From Avibacterium volantium (GTDB lineage Bacteria; Pseudomonadota; Gammaproteobacteria; Enterobacterales; Pasteurellaceae), in the NCBI RefSeq assembly GCF_900635775.1, contig NZ_LR134167.1:1955001-2019000 (forward strand): a stretch of DNA of 64,000 nucleotides, written 5' to 3'. The position numbers were made by a program, and so were the translations under genes. Below the pieces are notes generated by a model, which was not told where the DNA came from, ran no database searches, and saw nothing but the letters and a program-made list of their open reading frames with translations. The first letter of the stretch is position 1. Every line of letters starts with the position of its first letter. Positions 11,189-19,360 of the stretch are shown here, in pieces.

Positions 11189-11671
11189 CTATTTTTCATT
11201 AGGCTGATAAAATTTTATTAAATTACAAATAACATAAAACACAATCAATATCCCGCTAATTGGGATCGCAGAATAAATAAATCCCATTGGAATTTGTAAT
11301 GCTGAATCCAATTGAAACATCTGACGTAAGGTTGCACTATAACCACCAAAAATCATCACACCAATAGCAAAAGCCGCAATTGCTAATTCAGCTATGGTAT
11401 TAGCAATAATTTGTCCTTTCGCTGAAAGTTTATTTTTTAGAAAAGCAATCTCCATATGCTCTCTTAGTCCAAAAACATAAGCTCCAGCAAAAAGAATAAG
11501 CCAAACAAAAAGATATCGAGAGAGAATTTCACTCACTGCACTTGGGCTATTAAATACATATCTCGAAACTACTTGATAAGTAATTAAGATTGTCATTAAC
11601 GCAACAATAAAAATACAAATACCTTCGAGTAGGCGATCAATAATTTTTTTAATTCCAAACAGAATATACAT
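11189..11671 (-). CDS. dctQ: TRAP transporter small permease (DctQ family)
   Basis: 160 residues with four hydrophobic segments, the DctQ pattern, including SEILSRYLFVWLILFAGAY and a conserved charged REHMEI. I chose the ATG at 11669-11671 because GGGAGAG lies at the right distance upstream. A TTG in frame at 11707 would add 12 residues and has no good RBS. It sits between dctP and dctM. Works as the accessory membrane subunit of the transporter. Confidence 0.9.
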   Translation of the reverse strand: MYILFGIKKIIDRLLEGICIFIVALMTILITYQVVSRYVFNSPSAVSEILSRYLFVWLILFAGAYVFGLREHMEIAFLKNKLSAKGQIIANTIAELAIAAFAIGVMIFGGYSATLRQMFQLDSALQIPMGFIYSAIPISGILIVFYVICNLIKFYQPNEK

Positions 11672-11726
11672 GCTATTCTCTCCCAATAAATAAGGGATAG
11701 ATATCAACTATCTATCCCATAATGTT

Positions 11727-12713
11727 TTATTTCAATGCAATAATTTTTTCATAGAGTGCTTTCTGAGCTGGTGTTTTAATTAGCTCTTCTTGCAATGATT
11801 GGCAACTTTGTTGGAATTCGGTGGTATCCACTTCCACAAAAGTTGCTCCTTTTTCTTTCGCTAACTCTTCTGCTTTTTTAATTTGAGCATTCCAAAGTTC
11901 AAATTCAGTTTTTGTACTCTCTTTTGCTAGCTTTTTCAATGTCGCTTGATCTTGTGGTGTCATTGTAGATAAGAACATATCGCTCACAACTAATAAATCA
12001 GCCACTCGTAAATGCCCTGTACGAGAAAAATAAGGGGCGACTTCATATTGTTTTAGATCTGCATAAGTAATCTCATTATTTTCTGCACCATCTAACACAC
12101 CTTGCTGAATTGCGGTATAAACTTCACCTTGGTTCATTGGAACCCCCGTTCCCCCCATACAAGAAAGCATTTTAATCATAGTATCAGATTGTAAAACACG
12201 GATTTTTTTGCCTTTTAATTCAGCTTTGGTTTTAATTGGCGCATCTTTGGTGTAAAGGCTTCTCGCACCAGCTGTATAGGCAGTAAGCACTTCAAAACCA
12301 AATTTCTGTGTTGACGCAAACAAATCATCTAAAATACCAGAAGTAAATACTTTCTTTTGGTGTGCTGTATTCGCATATACATATGGAATACCTAATACAG
12401 CAAAGGTTTTATCGTAATTTTCAACTAATGGATTTGCTACCACCGCCATTTGAATCGCACCATTTTGTACTAGTTCTAATGATGCTCGCTGATCACCTAA
12501 TAATTCATTTGGAAAAACACTCACTTTATAACGTCCATCTGTCGCTTTAGTGAGCTGCTCACCAAATTGTTGCAGGGCCTGATACTGAGGGTGTTTATCT
12601 GATTGATTAAAAGAAACTTTAATCTCAGTCGCTGCTAGGGTATAAGATGAACACATTGCTCCCATCGCAGTAACCAATAACAATGCTTTCTTAGATAATT
12701 TGAATAATTTCAT
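11727..12713 (-). CDS. dctP: TRAP transporter substrate-binding protein (DctP family)
   Basis: 328 residues with a Sec signal peptide ending near residue 28 (TLAA-TEIKV). The mature protein follows the DctP/UehA type: SFNQSDKHPQYQALQQFGE, a central GGTGVPMNQGEVYTAIQQGVLDGAENNE, and a conserved Arg in KIRVLQSD that usually binds the substrate carboxylate. This fits a uronate ligand. It lies 55 bp downstream of kduI with RBS GAGG, so the order is kduI-dctP-dctQ-dctM-ygjV-CBM9. Substrate (glucuronate, galacturonate or unsaturated uronate) is inferred only from context. Confidence 0.9.
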   Translation of the reverse strand: MKLFKLSKKALLLVTAMGAMCSSYTLAATEIKVSFNQSDKHPQYQALQQFGEQLTKATDGRYKVSVFPNELLGDQRASLELVQNGAIQMAVVANPLVENYDKTFAVLGIPYVYANTAHQKKVFTSGILDDLFASTQKFGFEVLTAYTAGARSLYTKDAPIKTKAELKGKKIRVLQSDTMIKMLSCMGGTGVPMNQGEVYTAIQQGVLDGAENNEITYADLKQYEVAPYFSRTGHLRVADLLVVSDMFLSTMTPQDQATLKKLAKESTKTEFELWNAQIKKAEELAKEKGATFVEVDTTEFQQSCQSLQEELIKTPAQKALYEKIIALK

Positions 12714-12768
12714 ACTTAACTCCTCATAGATTAGTAGTAAAAAGAGTGATATTTATGGTCATAAGCAT

Positions 12769-13611
12769 TTAACGTAAATCATTCATCTCAATGAAATCCA
12801 TATCATCAAATGTTTGATTTTCACCTGCCATTCCCCACACAAAACGATAATTTTTTGTACCGCAGCCTGAGTGAATTGACCAGCTTGGTGAAATAATTAA
12901 TTGTTTATCTCGCACTACAATATGGCGAGTTTCTTGTGGCTCTCCTAAGAAATGAAAAACCACTTGATCTGGTGCAATATCAAAATAAAGATAAGCTTCC
13001 ATACGACGTTCGTGAGTATGCGCTGGCATTGTATTCCATACACTACCAGTCTCTAATTCCGTCATTCCCATACAAAGTTGGCAAGTTGGCAGAATATCGG
13101 GATGCAAATATTGATTAATCGTCCTAGCATTTGCATTGTCTAAGGAGCCGAGTTTAACTTTCCGTGCTTCGGCATATTTGATAAGTTTATTTGGGAATTG
13201 ATGATGGGCGGGAACGCTTAATCCGTATAAAACTGCTGGTTGTTTTGTATCAAGAGAAGAAAAAACGATATTTTCCGTTTCTTTACCTAAATACAGTGCA
13301 TCGAAATGCGCTAAGGTGTAGCTCTCTTGCTCTGTTTCAATTAGTGCTGGGCCACCTAGATTAATAATACCTAACTCACGACGTTGCAAAAAGAAATCCG
13401 TACCAAAAGATTTTTTATCAATCACTTGATCCAAAAATAATTTCTCTACACCATTTGGCATTATGCCTAAAGCAACCAAACGATCGATATGGCTATATAC
13501 TACATTAATCTTATTGAGTTGAAATAAGTCCTCACAAAGAAACGAATCACGTAATCTCTTAGAGTCATAATGTTTAGCATCTTCTGGATGCATATTATGC
13601 AAAACTTTCAT
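12769..13611 (-). CDS. kduI: 5-keto-4-deoxyuronate isomerase KduI
   Basis: 280 residues from the ATG at 13609-13611, which follows AGGAGA by six bases. A TTG at 13629 overlaps that RBS and is rejected. It is close to E. coli KduI throughout: YSHIDRLVALGIMP, FFLQRRELGIINLGG, NTMPAHTHERRMEAYLYFD with the zinc-binding His/His/Glu, and SPSWSIHSGCGTKNYRFVWGM. It converts 5-keto-4-deoxyuronate, which forms spontaneously from unsaturated uronates, into 2,5-diketo-3-deoxygluconate. It heads the TRAP operon and has its own KdgR-box-containing upstream region. The next enzyme, KduD, is not in this window. Confidence 0.94.
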   Translation of the reverse strand: MKVLHNMHPEDAKHYDSKRLRDSFLCEDLFQLNKINVVYSHIDRLVALGIMPNGVEKLFLDQVIDKKSFGTDFFLQRRELGIINLGGPALIETEQESYTLAHFDALYLGKETENIVFSSLDTKQPAVLYGLSVPAHHQFPNKLIKYAEARKVKLGSLDNANARTINQYLHPDILPTCQLCMGMTELETGSVWNTMPAHTHERRMEAYLYFDIAPDQVVFHFLGEPQETRHIVVRDKQLIISPSWSIHSGCGTKNYRFVWGMAGENQTFDDMDFIEMNDLR

Positions 13612-13690
13612 TCCATTTCTCCTGTTCAAACAGAATTCAAGCTAAATCTAGACCAGAATGTGCGTTTCGTCTATGAATAAGTTTTGATTT

Positions 13691-13727
13691 TGTGATCTTG
13701 ATCTAAAATTTTTCAAAACAATGTTTC
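13691..13727 (-). promoter_or_regulatory. KdgR-type operator and weak CRP-like site upstream of kduI
   Basis: AAAACAATGTTTC at 13715-13727 fits the KdgR pattern RAAAYRNYRTTTY at every position. Next to it, 13691-13706 reads on the minus strand TTAGA-N6-TCACA, with one perfect and one degenerate CRP half-site. Both lie 80-115 bp upstream of the kduI start and downstream of the lacD terminator, so the kduI-TRAP unit has its own control. The consensus is recalled from enterobacterial KdgR studies; binding here is a prediction. Confidence 0.65.
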
Positions 13728-13728
13728 A

Positions 13729-13758
13729 AATAAGAAAAGCGGTCTAAAATAGACCGCT
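13729..13758 (-). terminator. Terminator after lacD (minus strand)
   Basis: AGCGGTCTA / TAGACCGCT, a 9-bp perfect stem with a 3-nt loop. Reading on the minus strand it is followed by TTTTCTTATTT. It separates the lacD end from the kduI promoter region. Confidence 0.8.
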
Positions 13759-13795
13759 CCTTTTCTATGTATCTTCTCCGCATCACGCCATCAGA

Positions 13796-14746
13796 TTAAA
13801 TGTTTAATGGCTGTGCGGTTTCTTTTAATACGGCATTTAATGCTTCAATATTGGCTTTGCCTTCGTTGAGTAACCATTGTTTTGCTGCTTCAGCACCTTC
13901 TGCTTTAAAGATTTCCGCAGCACCTGCCCAAGTAGCACGTCCGCATAATACGCCGTTGAAATCACAACCTGCATCTTTGGCAAAACGTAATGTGTCTAAG
14001 AATAATTGTGCGCTCACACCTGCACTTAAGAAGATAAATGGAATTTCGGTGGCATCGCTTTGTTCTTTGAAGTACGCTTTCGCTTGTGCTTGGCTATATA
14101 CCGCATCTTGCTCTGCAAAACCTTCGACAAATTTCATATCTACTGGCACTTCCACTTTTAGCACATCAACGCCAAAACGTGGCTCGGAGAATAATTTCAT
14201 TGCTTCGATCACTTTACGCGGTTTGATTTTCGCATATTCTTTTGGATCAGAAATATTCGCATCATAGCTCACAAGCTCTAGGAAGAATGGCATTTCTTCC
14301 GCTTTACATTCTGAAGCCACCCGTTCTACAAAGGCTTCTTTGCGATCATTGACTTCTTTGCCTTCGTCAATGTCGATATAAAGCAATAATTTGATGCCAT
14401 CTGCACCTTTGGCTTTTAAACGTTGCACGGAAACATCGTCAATTAAATCGGGATAGCGACCCGGTTGGGTTTTGTCGTAACCTGTTTTTTCATAAGCCAT
14501 TAATAAACCCGCACTGGCAGCACGTTTTTCAGCCGCTTTCCAGCCCACTTCTGGGTCAAGCAAAATAGATGAGGCATAAGGGGTTAAGTATTCAGACACC
14601 AATACTTTAAACTCTGCAAGTTGTTCATTGCTTGCAGATTCACCAAGCATACGGCGTAATGCGCCACGCTGGTCAATGGCGAGCGCCGCGATTAAATTGT
14701 CTTGGCTACATAATTTTTTTAAACGTTCAGTTCTTAACTTTGACAT
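13796..14746 (-). CDS. lacD: Tagatose 1,6-bisphosphate aldolase, class I (LacD family)
   Basis: 316 residues, near the 325 of streptococcal LacD. Motifs are ALAIDQRGALRRML at the N-terminus, DGIKLLLYIDID near 117 (K119), and DVLKVEVPVD (K197), the likely Schiff-base lysine. It cleaves tagatose-1,6-bisphosphate into dihydroxyacetone phosphate and glyceraldehyde-3-phosphate, the last step of galactosamine catabolism. It starts about 33 bp after nagA and is the last gene of the minus-strand run. Its class I mechanism is independent of the AgaY/KbaY class II enzyme, which makes the co-resident agaZ puzzling. LacD proteins can also act on fructose- and related hexose bisphosphates. Confidence 0.9.
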   Translation of the reverse strand: MSKLRTERLKKLCSQDNLIAALAIDQRGALRRMLGESASNEQLAEFKVLVSEYLTPYASSILLDPEVGWKAAEKRAASAGLLMAYEKTGYDKTQPGRYPDLIDDVSVQRLKAKGADGIKLLLYIDIDEGKEVNDRKEAFVERVASECKAEEMPFFLELVSYDANISDPKEYAKIKPRKVIEAMKLFSEPRFGVDVLKVEVPVDMKFVEGFAEQDAVYSQAQAKAYFKEQSDATEIPFIFLSAGVSAQLFLDTLRFAKDAGCDFNGVLCGRATWAGAAEIFKAEGAEAAKQWLLNEGKANIEALNAVLKETAQPLNI

Positions 14747-14779
14747 TGTTTTCTCTCCATCTTTGTAAATATAAAAATC

Positions 14780-15940
14780 TTAAAATTTTTCACCGCACTT
14801 ATAAACTTGTTCGCCTTGAATATAAGTGGCTTGAACTTGTAATTCTTTGTTTAATAAGGTGAAATTTGCTTCTTTGCCGACAGCAATATCACCAATGCGA
14901 TCTGCCACACCTAAATAAGTGGCGGGAATGGTGGTAACCATTTGAATGGCTTCCCAAACTGGCACATCAGCTTTAAATACCATATTGCGCAAGGCTTGAT
15001 CTAGACTGCAAGTGCTGCCTGCAAGGGAGCCGTCAAAGGTTCTCGCTTGCCCGTTTTCTACACGCACGGTTTGCACGCCTAGCATGTACTCACCATCTGG
15101 CAAGCCGCCTGCGCGCATACAATCTGTGATCAACACCATTCTGCGGTAAGTTTTTAATTTATAAGCTAGATTTAATACGGCTGGGTGAACGTGAATGCCG
15201 TCTGCAATAATTTCCGCCAGCATATCGTGATATAACACTGCCCCCGTACAACCCGGCTCACGGTGATGCAAAGCGCTCATTCCGTTGAATAAATGTACAC
15301 CACAATCCGCCCCTAAATAATAAGCTTTGGTCACTTGCTCAAAGGTGGCGTTAGTGTGTGCCACAGACACCTTCACGCCATTTTCTACCAACCATTTAAT
15401 GGCGGGTTCTGCATTTTCAATTTCAGGCGCAATAGCGACACGTAATAAAGTGCGGTCGGAAATTTGCAATAATTCTTCTAGCTGTGGAATCGTTGGTGGC
15501 ATTAAATATTCGGTTGGGTGCGAGCCTCGATGACGCTCGGTGAAATAGGGCCCTTCCATAAAGCTACCCAATAATTCAGCGCCCGATTGCTTGCCTTGTT
15601 GAATGTAATCTTTCATTCGTTGCATTGAGGAAAGAATATTTTGCCAAGGCGCTGAAACTGTCGTTCCCACCCACGCGGTAACCCCTGTTTGTGGTAGCGC
15701 TTGTGCAATGGTAGCCAGTGCGGTGTCGTTTTCGTCCATCACATCTGCCCCTGCGCGGCCGTGAATATGCACATCAATGAACCCCGCAGAAAGATAGCTG
15801 TCAGGATAATAATGTACATCGCAATCAGTGGGCTTTTCTACTTGGATACGTTCGATTTTACCTTGATTTATCACCACATATTTATTCAGTAACTCCCCTG
15901 ATGAAGTCATCACTTTTTCAGGTTTAATGGCATAACGCAT
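14780..15940 (-). CDS. N-acetylgalactosamine/N-acetylglucosamine-6-phosphate deacetylase (AgaA/NagA family)
   Basis: 386 residues of the amidohydrolase superfamily. The metal-binding GFIDVHIHGRAGADVMD is near residue 55, FMEGPYF near 128, VAHTNAT near 195, CGVHLFNGMSALHHREPG near 213, and the catalytic Asp is in LITDCMRAGG near 273. It removes acetate from an N-acetylhexosamine-6-phosphate in the cytoplasm. With agaR, agaS, agaZ and the PTS around it, the GalNAc-6-phosphate enzyme AgaA is the likelier role. NagA and AgaA cannot be separated from sequence by eye. Start ATG at 15938-15940 follows AAGAGG. Two USS copies lie inside. Confidence 0.9.
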   Translation of the reverse strand: MRYAIKPEKVMTSSGELLNKYVVINQGKIERIQVEKPTDCDVHYYPDSYLSAGFIDVHIHGRAGADVMDENDTALATIAQALPQTGVTAWVGTTVSAPWQNILSSMQRMKDYIQQGKQSGAELLGSFMEGPYFTERHRGSHPTEYLMPPTIPQLEELLQISDRTLLRVAIAPEIENAEPAIKWLVENGVKVSVAHTNATFEQVTKAYYLGADCGVHLFNGMSALHHREPGCTGAVLYHDMLAEIIADGIHVHPAVLNLAYKLKTYRRMVLITDCMRAGGLPDGEYMLGVQTVRVENGQARTFDGSLAGSTCSLDQALRNMVFKADVPVWEAIQMVTTIPATYLGVADRIGDIAVGKEANFTLLNKELQVQATYIQGEQVYKCGEKF

Positions 15941-15952
15941 TGTTTTTTCCTC

Positions 15953-16726
15953 TTAATCTACAATAATCACTTCAATATTATTTTCCTGAAGTGCGGTCAA
16001 ATATTCAGGAGAAATGCCAGAATCGGTAATTAATACGTCAATATCGGCAAATTTGCGGATAACGTGGCAACTTTTTTTACCAAATTTACTGGAATCCGTT
16101 ACCGCAATCACTTGATTAGAAATCTCGCACATAATGCGGTTGAGATTCGCCTCTTGCTCATTATGCGTGGTAATACCTGCTTGAATATCAAATCCATCAA
16201 CGCCCAAAAATACTTTGCTGAAGCAGTAATTTGCTAAACTCGCATCTGCTTGTGGTCCAGAGAAAGACATCGCATTTTTGCGTAATTTACCGCCTGTCAT
16301 GAGCACTTCCACATTTTCCGCATCGGCTAATTCAGAAGCAATATCCAGCCCATTTGTCATTACCAGCACATTTTTCACTGTGGATTTTTTCAACGCAGCA
16401 GCAATTTCTCGCGTGGTCGTGCCTGAATCTAAAATAATAATATCATCGTCATTAATCAGTTTTAGCGCGGCTTCCGCAATCTTATTTTTTGCCCCTAAAT
16501 TACGATGTCTTTTTTCGGCATTGCTTAATTCTGCGATCATTCCTTTATTTGGTACAGCACCACCGTGTGAACGCACAATATAGCCATTTTTTTCTAAAAA
16601 ATTGAGATCTTGCCGAATAGTAACGGTAGAAACAGAAAAGGTTTCAGCCAAATCTTCCACACGGGCAGAAGAATTTTTATTGACTATTGCGACAATCTCC
16701 ATTCGTCTTTCAATTGCACTTTTCAT
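15953..16726 (-). CDS. agaR: AgaR-type DeoR-family transcriptional repressor
   Basis: 257 residues. An N-terminal DeoR helix-turn-helix (RMEIVAIVNKNSSARVEDLAE followed by VSTVTIRQDLNFLEKNG) is joined to a sugar-phosphate sensor domain (IILDSGTTTREIA, VMTNGLDIA, GVDGFD). It resembles E. coli AgaR, which represses N-acetylgalactosamine genes and is released by an amino-sugar phosphate. It lies 12 bp upstream of the deacetylase gene. A promoter-proximal match to the AgaR operator precedes it (16781-16802), so it probably autoregulates and can be transcribed separately from the upstream sulfatase genes. Confidence 0.88.
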   Translation of the reverse strand: MKSAIERRMEIVAIVNKNSSARVEDLAETFSVSTVTIRQDLNFLEKNGYIVRSHGGAVPNKGMIAELSNAEKRHRNLGAKNKIAEAALKLINDDDIIILDSGTTTREIAAALKKSTVKNVLVMTNGLDIASELADAENVEVLMTGGKLRKNAMSFSGPQADASLANYCFSKVFLGVDGFDIQAGITTHNEQEANLNRIMCEISNQVIAVTDSSKFGKKSCHVIRKFADIDVLITDSGISPEYLTALQENNIEVIIVD

Positions 16727-16780
16727 CTTTTTTCCTTTGACCGGTTTTATATTGTATCAATTATAGCCTTAAACAAAGAT

Positions 16781-16802
16781 AAATGAAAGAAAACGAAATG
16801 AT
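16781..16802 (-). promoter_or_regulatory. Predicted AgaR operator upstream of agaR
   Basis: On the minus strand the site reads ATCATTTCGTTTTCTTTCAT. It agrees with the E. coli AgaR operator consensus as I recall it (TTTCRTTTYRTTTYWYTT) in all but one position. It lies about 55 bp upstream of the agaR start in a 131-bp gap. This is a prediction from consensus. Confidence 0.6.
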
Positions 16803-16857
16803 ATATTACAAAAATAGGAATATAATATGTTAGAAGCCTCCTCCTACTTTCATTTTC

Positions 16858-17673
16858 TTATTTCTCGCTATGCTGTATTCTAATATTCTGCCCTAATACC
16901 TCAATTTGCGTTAGAGCAGTAAAAGGGGATTTGTCTTCACCTTTTATAAAATTAGTCAGCAAAATAAAATCACTTTGTCGTTGCTTGAAAGAAAATGTCT
17001 GCGGTTGCCCTGTTCGGCTTAAATGCAAGATTTCTTCGCTACCATCAGAAAAATGTACACTCAAACTTTCCCACCACGCATCGTGAGGAAAATCCGCTCT
17101 TAACATCAAAATCAAGCCGTCAATTTCTACTGTTCGTCCAAAATCGATTTTTAATTGTGCATTAGGGGATTGGGCGTTGCTCCAAGAGGTAAAAGGATAA
17201 GAACCGTGTGCATTACTATCAAAAATGCCATCAATCACATTATAAGGGGCAAAGCGAATATTGCTTGGCACAATATTACTACTAATTTGTGGATACACAC
17301 CTTTTTGCTGAGGTTGGCAATAAGGGTTAAACGCTAGATTGCCATATTGGTTAATTTCATACTCTCTCGCACTGCGAACCCAGAGGAAATGCAGCCCGCC
17401 TTGGAATGCTTTATCACTATTGTATAAGCGTGTTTGATCACCAAACGGAATTTGAAACTCAAAAAGGTTTTCCGTTACATAAATAAGGCAACTTTCTAAG
17501 CTATCCTCTAAACGCAACTTTAAATAACAAGGGGGATTATCTACCTCAATACGGATCACATCGCCCGCTTGATATTCACCTTTATAAGTGAGCATTAAAA
17601 AGTCAAAAGCACTTTTGCAAATTTTGATGTTGCTATTTTGATCTAAAACACTGAGCGTAATTTTTGTCATCAT
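16858..17673 (-). CDS. Uncharacterised protein with discoidin-like C-terminal half
   Basis: 271 residues, no signal peptide and no membrane segment, so probably cytoplasmic. The first ~130 residues look beta-rich (TKITLSVLDQNSNIKICK, YQAGDVIRIEVDNPPCYLKLRLEDSL) and I do not recognise them. From ~145 on there is a pattern resembling F5/8 type C (discoidin) carbohydrate-binding domains: NVIDGIFDSNAHGSYPFTSW, then LKIDFGRTVEIDGLILMLR and SVHFSDGSEE. It lies between the Sec sulfatase (47-bp gap) and agaR, within the glycosaminoglycan run. It could bind or position sulfated oligosaccharides, but no function can be assigned. Start ATG at 17668-17670 or the adjacent ATG at 17671-17673. Confidence 0.7.
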   Translation of the reverse strand: MMTKITLSVLDQNSNIKICKSAFDFLMLTYKGEYQAGDVIRIEVDNPPCYLKLRLEDSLESCLIYVTENLFEFQIPFGDQTRLYNSDKAFQGGLHFLWVRSAREYEINQYGNLAFNPYCQPQQKGVYPQISSNIVPSNIRFAPYNVIDGIFDSNAHGSYPFTSWSNAQSPNAQLKIDFGRTVEIDGLILMLRADFPHDAWWESLSVHFSDGSEEILHLSRTGQPQTFSFKQRQSDFILLTNFIKGEDKSPFTALTQIEVLGQNIRIQHSEK

Positions 17674-17720
17674 TCTTCCTCAAAAAAATCAGCCACCATA
17701 ACAGTGGCTGATTCATCAGA

Positions 17721-19343
17721 TTATTTTGCTTTTGCTGAAGCCTCAATCGCTTGGAATTCTTCAGGATTCCACGCCATTGGTTTTGGTTGTGTGCTGATCC
17801 AGTCGTAAAATGCTTTTTGCAATTCTTTTACTTTTTCTGGATATTTATCTGCCACATCTTGGCTCTCTGCTGGGTCAACTTTGTCGTGATAAAGATGAAG
17901 TTTGTTACTTCCATCATTGTAGAAATATAACGCCCAATCTTGATCGCGAATTGCCCACGAGCTTTTCGAGAGTTTTTCTAAGTTTGGATTTTTCGGTGCA
18001 TCATTAGTGTTATAGGTGATATATTTCCAATAATCCGCCCAGAATTTTTGGTTATCCTCACTATAATGTTTCGCACCTGGTCCCGCCCAATAGAGATATT
18101 TGTGCGGTGAAACTTTTTCTTTGCCTTCTAACACTGGCAAAATATCACGTCCGTCCAGTTTTAAAGAAGCTGGCACTTTAATATTCGCAGCTTTCAGTGC
18201 TGTTGGCAGAATATCTACCGCAGAAATTAAGCTGTCATTTTTAGTATCCGCTGGAATGTGTCCCGGCCAAGAAACGATGAATGGCACTCGCACACCACCG
18301 TTATACATTTGTCCTTTAAAGCCACGATCCATTCCATTTAATGGCATTGGCGCTTCGTGAACCGAACCATTGTCGGATAAGAAGAAAATAATGGTGTTAT
18401 CTAATTTGCCGTCAGCTTTTAATTTGTCGATGATTTTACCAATGCCCTCATCAGCCGCATTGATCGCCGCAAAATATTTATCGGCTTCCACATTCCCTGT
18501 ATTAAAACGATCCATATATTTGGCAGGTGATGCCTCTTCCAATGGAATGTGTGGTACGCTATAAGCGAGATTTAAGAAAAACGGTTTATCGCCTGTTTTA
18601 TCAATAAATTGAAGTGCTTCATTGGTTAAATTATGGGTTAAATAGCCCGGTGCTTCAATCGGTTTGTCATTACGCCATAGTGCCGGGGAATTCCACAATG
18701 CCGCCCCTGATACAAAGTAGCTGTAAGAATAATCAAAACCGCGATCGGTTGGGAAATAACCTTTATCTGGTACAGATGAGAAGTTATCGTGGTAATCACG
18801 GGTTTTTACATCATCAGGCTTAGTGATACGTCCAATTTTTCTGTCTTTATTCACTCGAGCATTATGGTATTTACCAATATTCGCCGTGGCATAGCCATTT
18901 TCTTGGAATAACGCTGGCAACAGTTTCACATCAAGTGGAATACCGTTGAAAGAATCATCATTACTATAAATACCAAATGACGCTGGATAACGTCCTGTCA
19001 AAATCCCTGCACGAGATGGGCCACAAACAGGGTGAGCAACGAACGCATTGGTCATTTTTACCCCAGTTGCGGCTAATTTAGACACATTCGGCATTGCACG
19101 CTGTGCGGCATCAATCATTTTATCTAAATCACCTTGATAACGAGCAGCAACAGGGCGTTTGCTTAATTCGTTCTTGTCTAAACTGTCAATGGCGAAATCA
19201 AGCTGGCCTGTGCCTAAATCGTCCATTACAATAACCAGCACGTTCGGTTTTTGAGGATCTTGGCTGTGTGCGTAAACAGGCTGAGCCGCAGCACCAACAA
19301 CCAATGCGGATAATAAACACTGACTAAGTAACGAGCGTTTCAT
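17721..19343 (-). CDS. Secreted sulfatase, Cys-type (S1 family), Sec signal
   Basis: 540 residues with a Sec signal peptide cleaved near residue 25 (PVYA-HSQ). The sulfatase signature CGPSR-AGILTGRYP holds the cysteine (C107) that must be turned into formylglycine. The metal ligands are seen as MDDLG (D41, D42) and FFLSDNGS near 320. The nearby LNGMDRGFKGQMYNGGVRVPFIVSWPG is a common family motif. It hydrolyses sulfate esters; its linkage to PTS, AgaS and GH105 genes points to glycosaminoglycan sulfates such as chondroitin 4- or 6-sulfate. It is 17 bp downstream of the sulfatase maturase gene, which supports joint production. Positional specificity cannot be read from sequence. Confidence 0.93.
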   Translation of the reverse strand: MKRSLLSQCLLSALVVGAAAQPVYAHSQDPQKPNVLVIVMDDLGTGQLDFAIDSLDKNELSKRPVAARYQGDLDKMIDAAQRAMPNVSKLAATGVKMTNAFVAHPVCGPSRAGILTGRYPASFGIYSNDDSFNGIPLDVKLLPALFQENGYATANIGKYHNARVNKDRKIGRITKPDDVKTRDYHDNFSSVPDKGYFPTDRGFDYSYSYFVSGAALWNSPALWRNDKPIEAPGYLTHNLTNEALQFIDKTGDKPFFLNLAYSVPHIPLEEASPAKYMDRFNTGNVEADKYFAAINAADEGIGKIIDKLKADGKLDNTIIFFLSDNGSVHEAPMPLNGMDRGFKGQMYNGGVRVPFIVSWPGHIPADTKNDSLISAVDILPTALKAANIKVPASLKLDGRDILPVLEGKEKVSPHKYLYWAGPGAKHYSEDNQKFWADYWKYITYNTNDAPKNPNLEKLSKSSWAIRDQDWALYFYNDGSNKLHLYHDKVDPAESQDVADKYPEKVKELQKAFYDWISTQPKPMAWNPEEFQAIEASAKAK

Positions 19344-19360
19344 TATGATCTCCTTTGATT

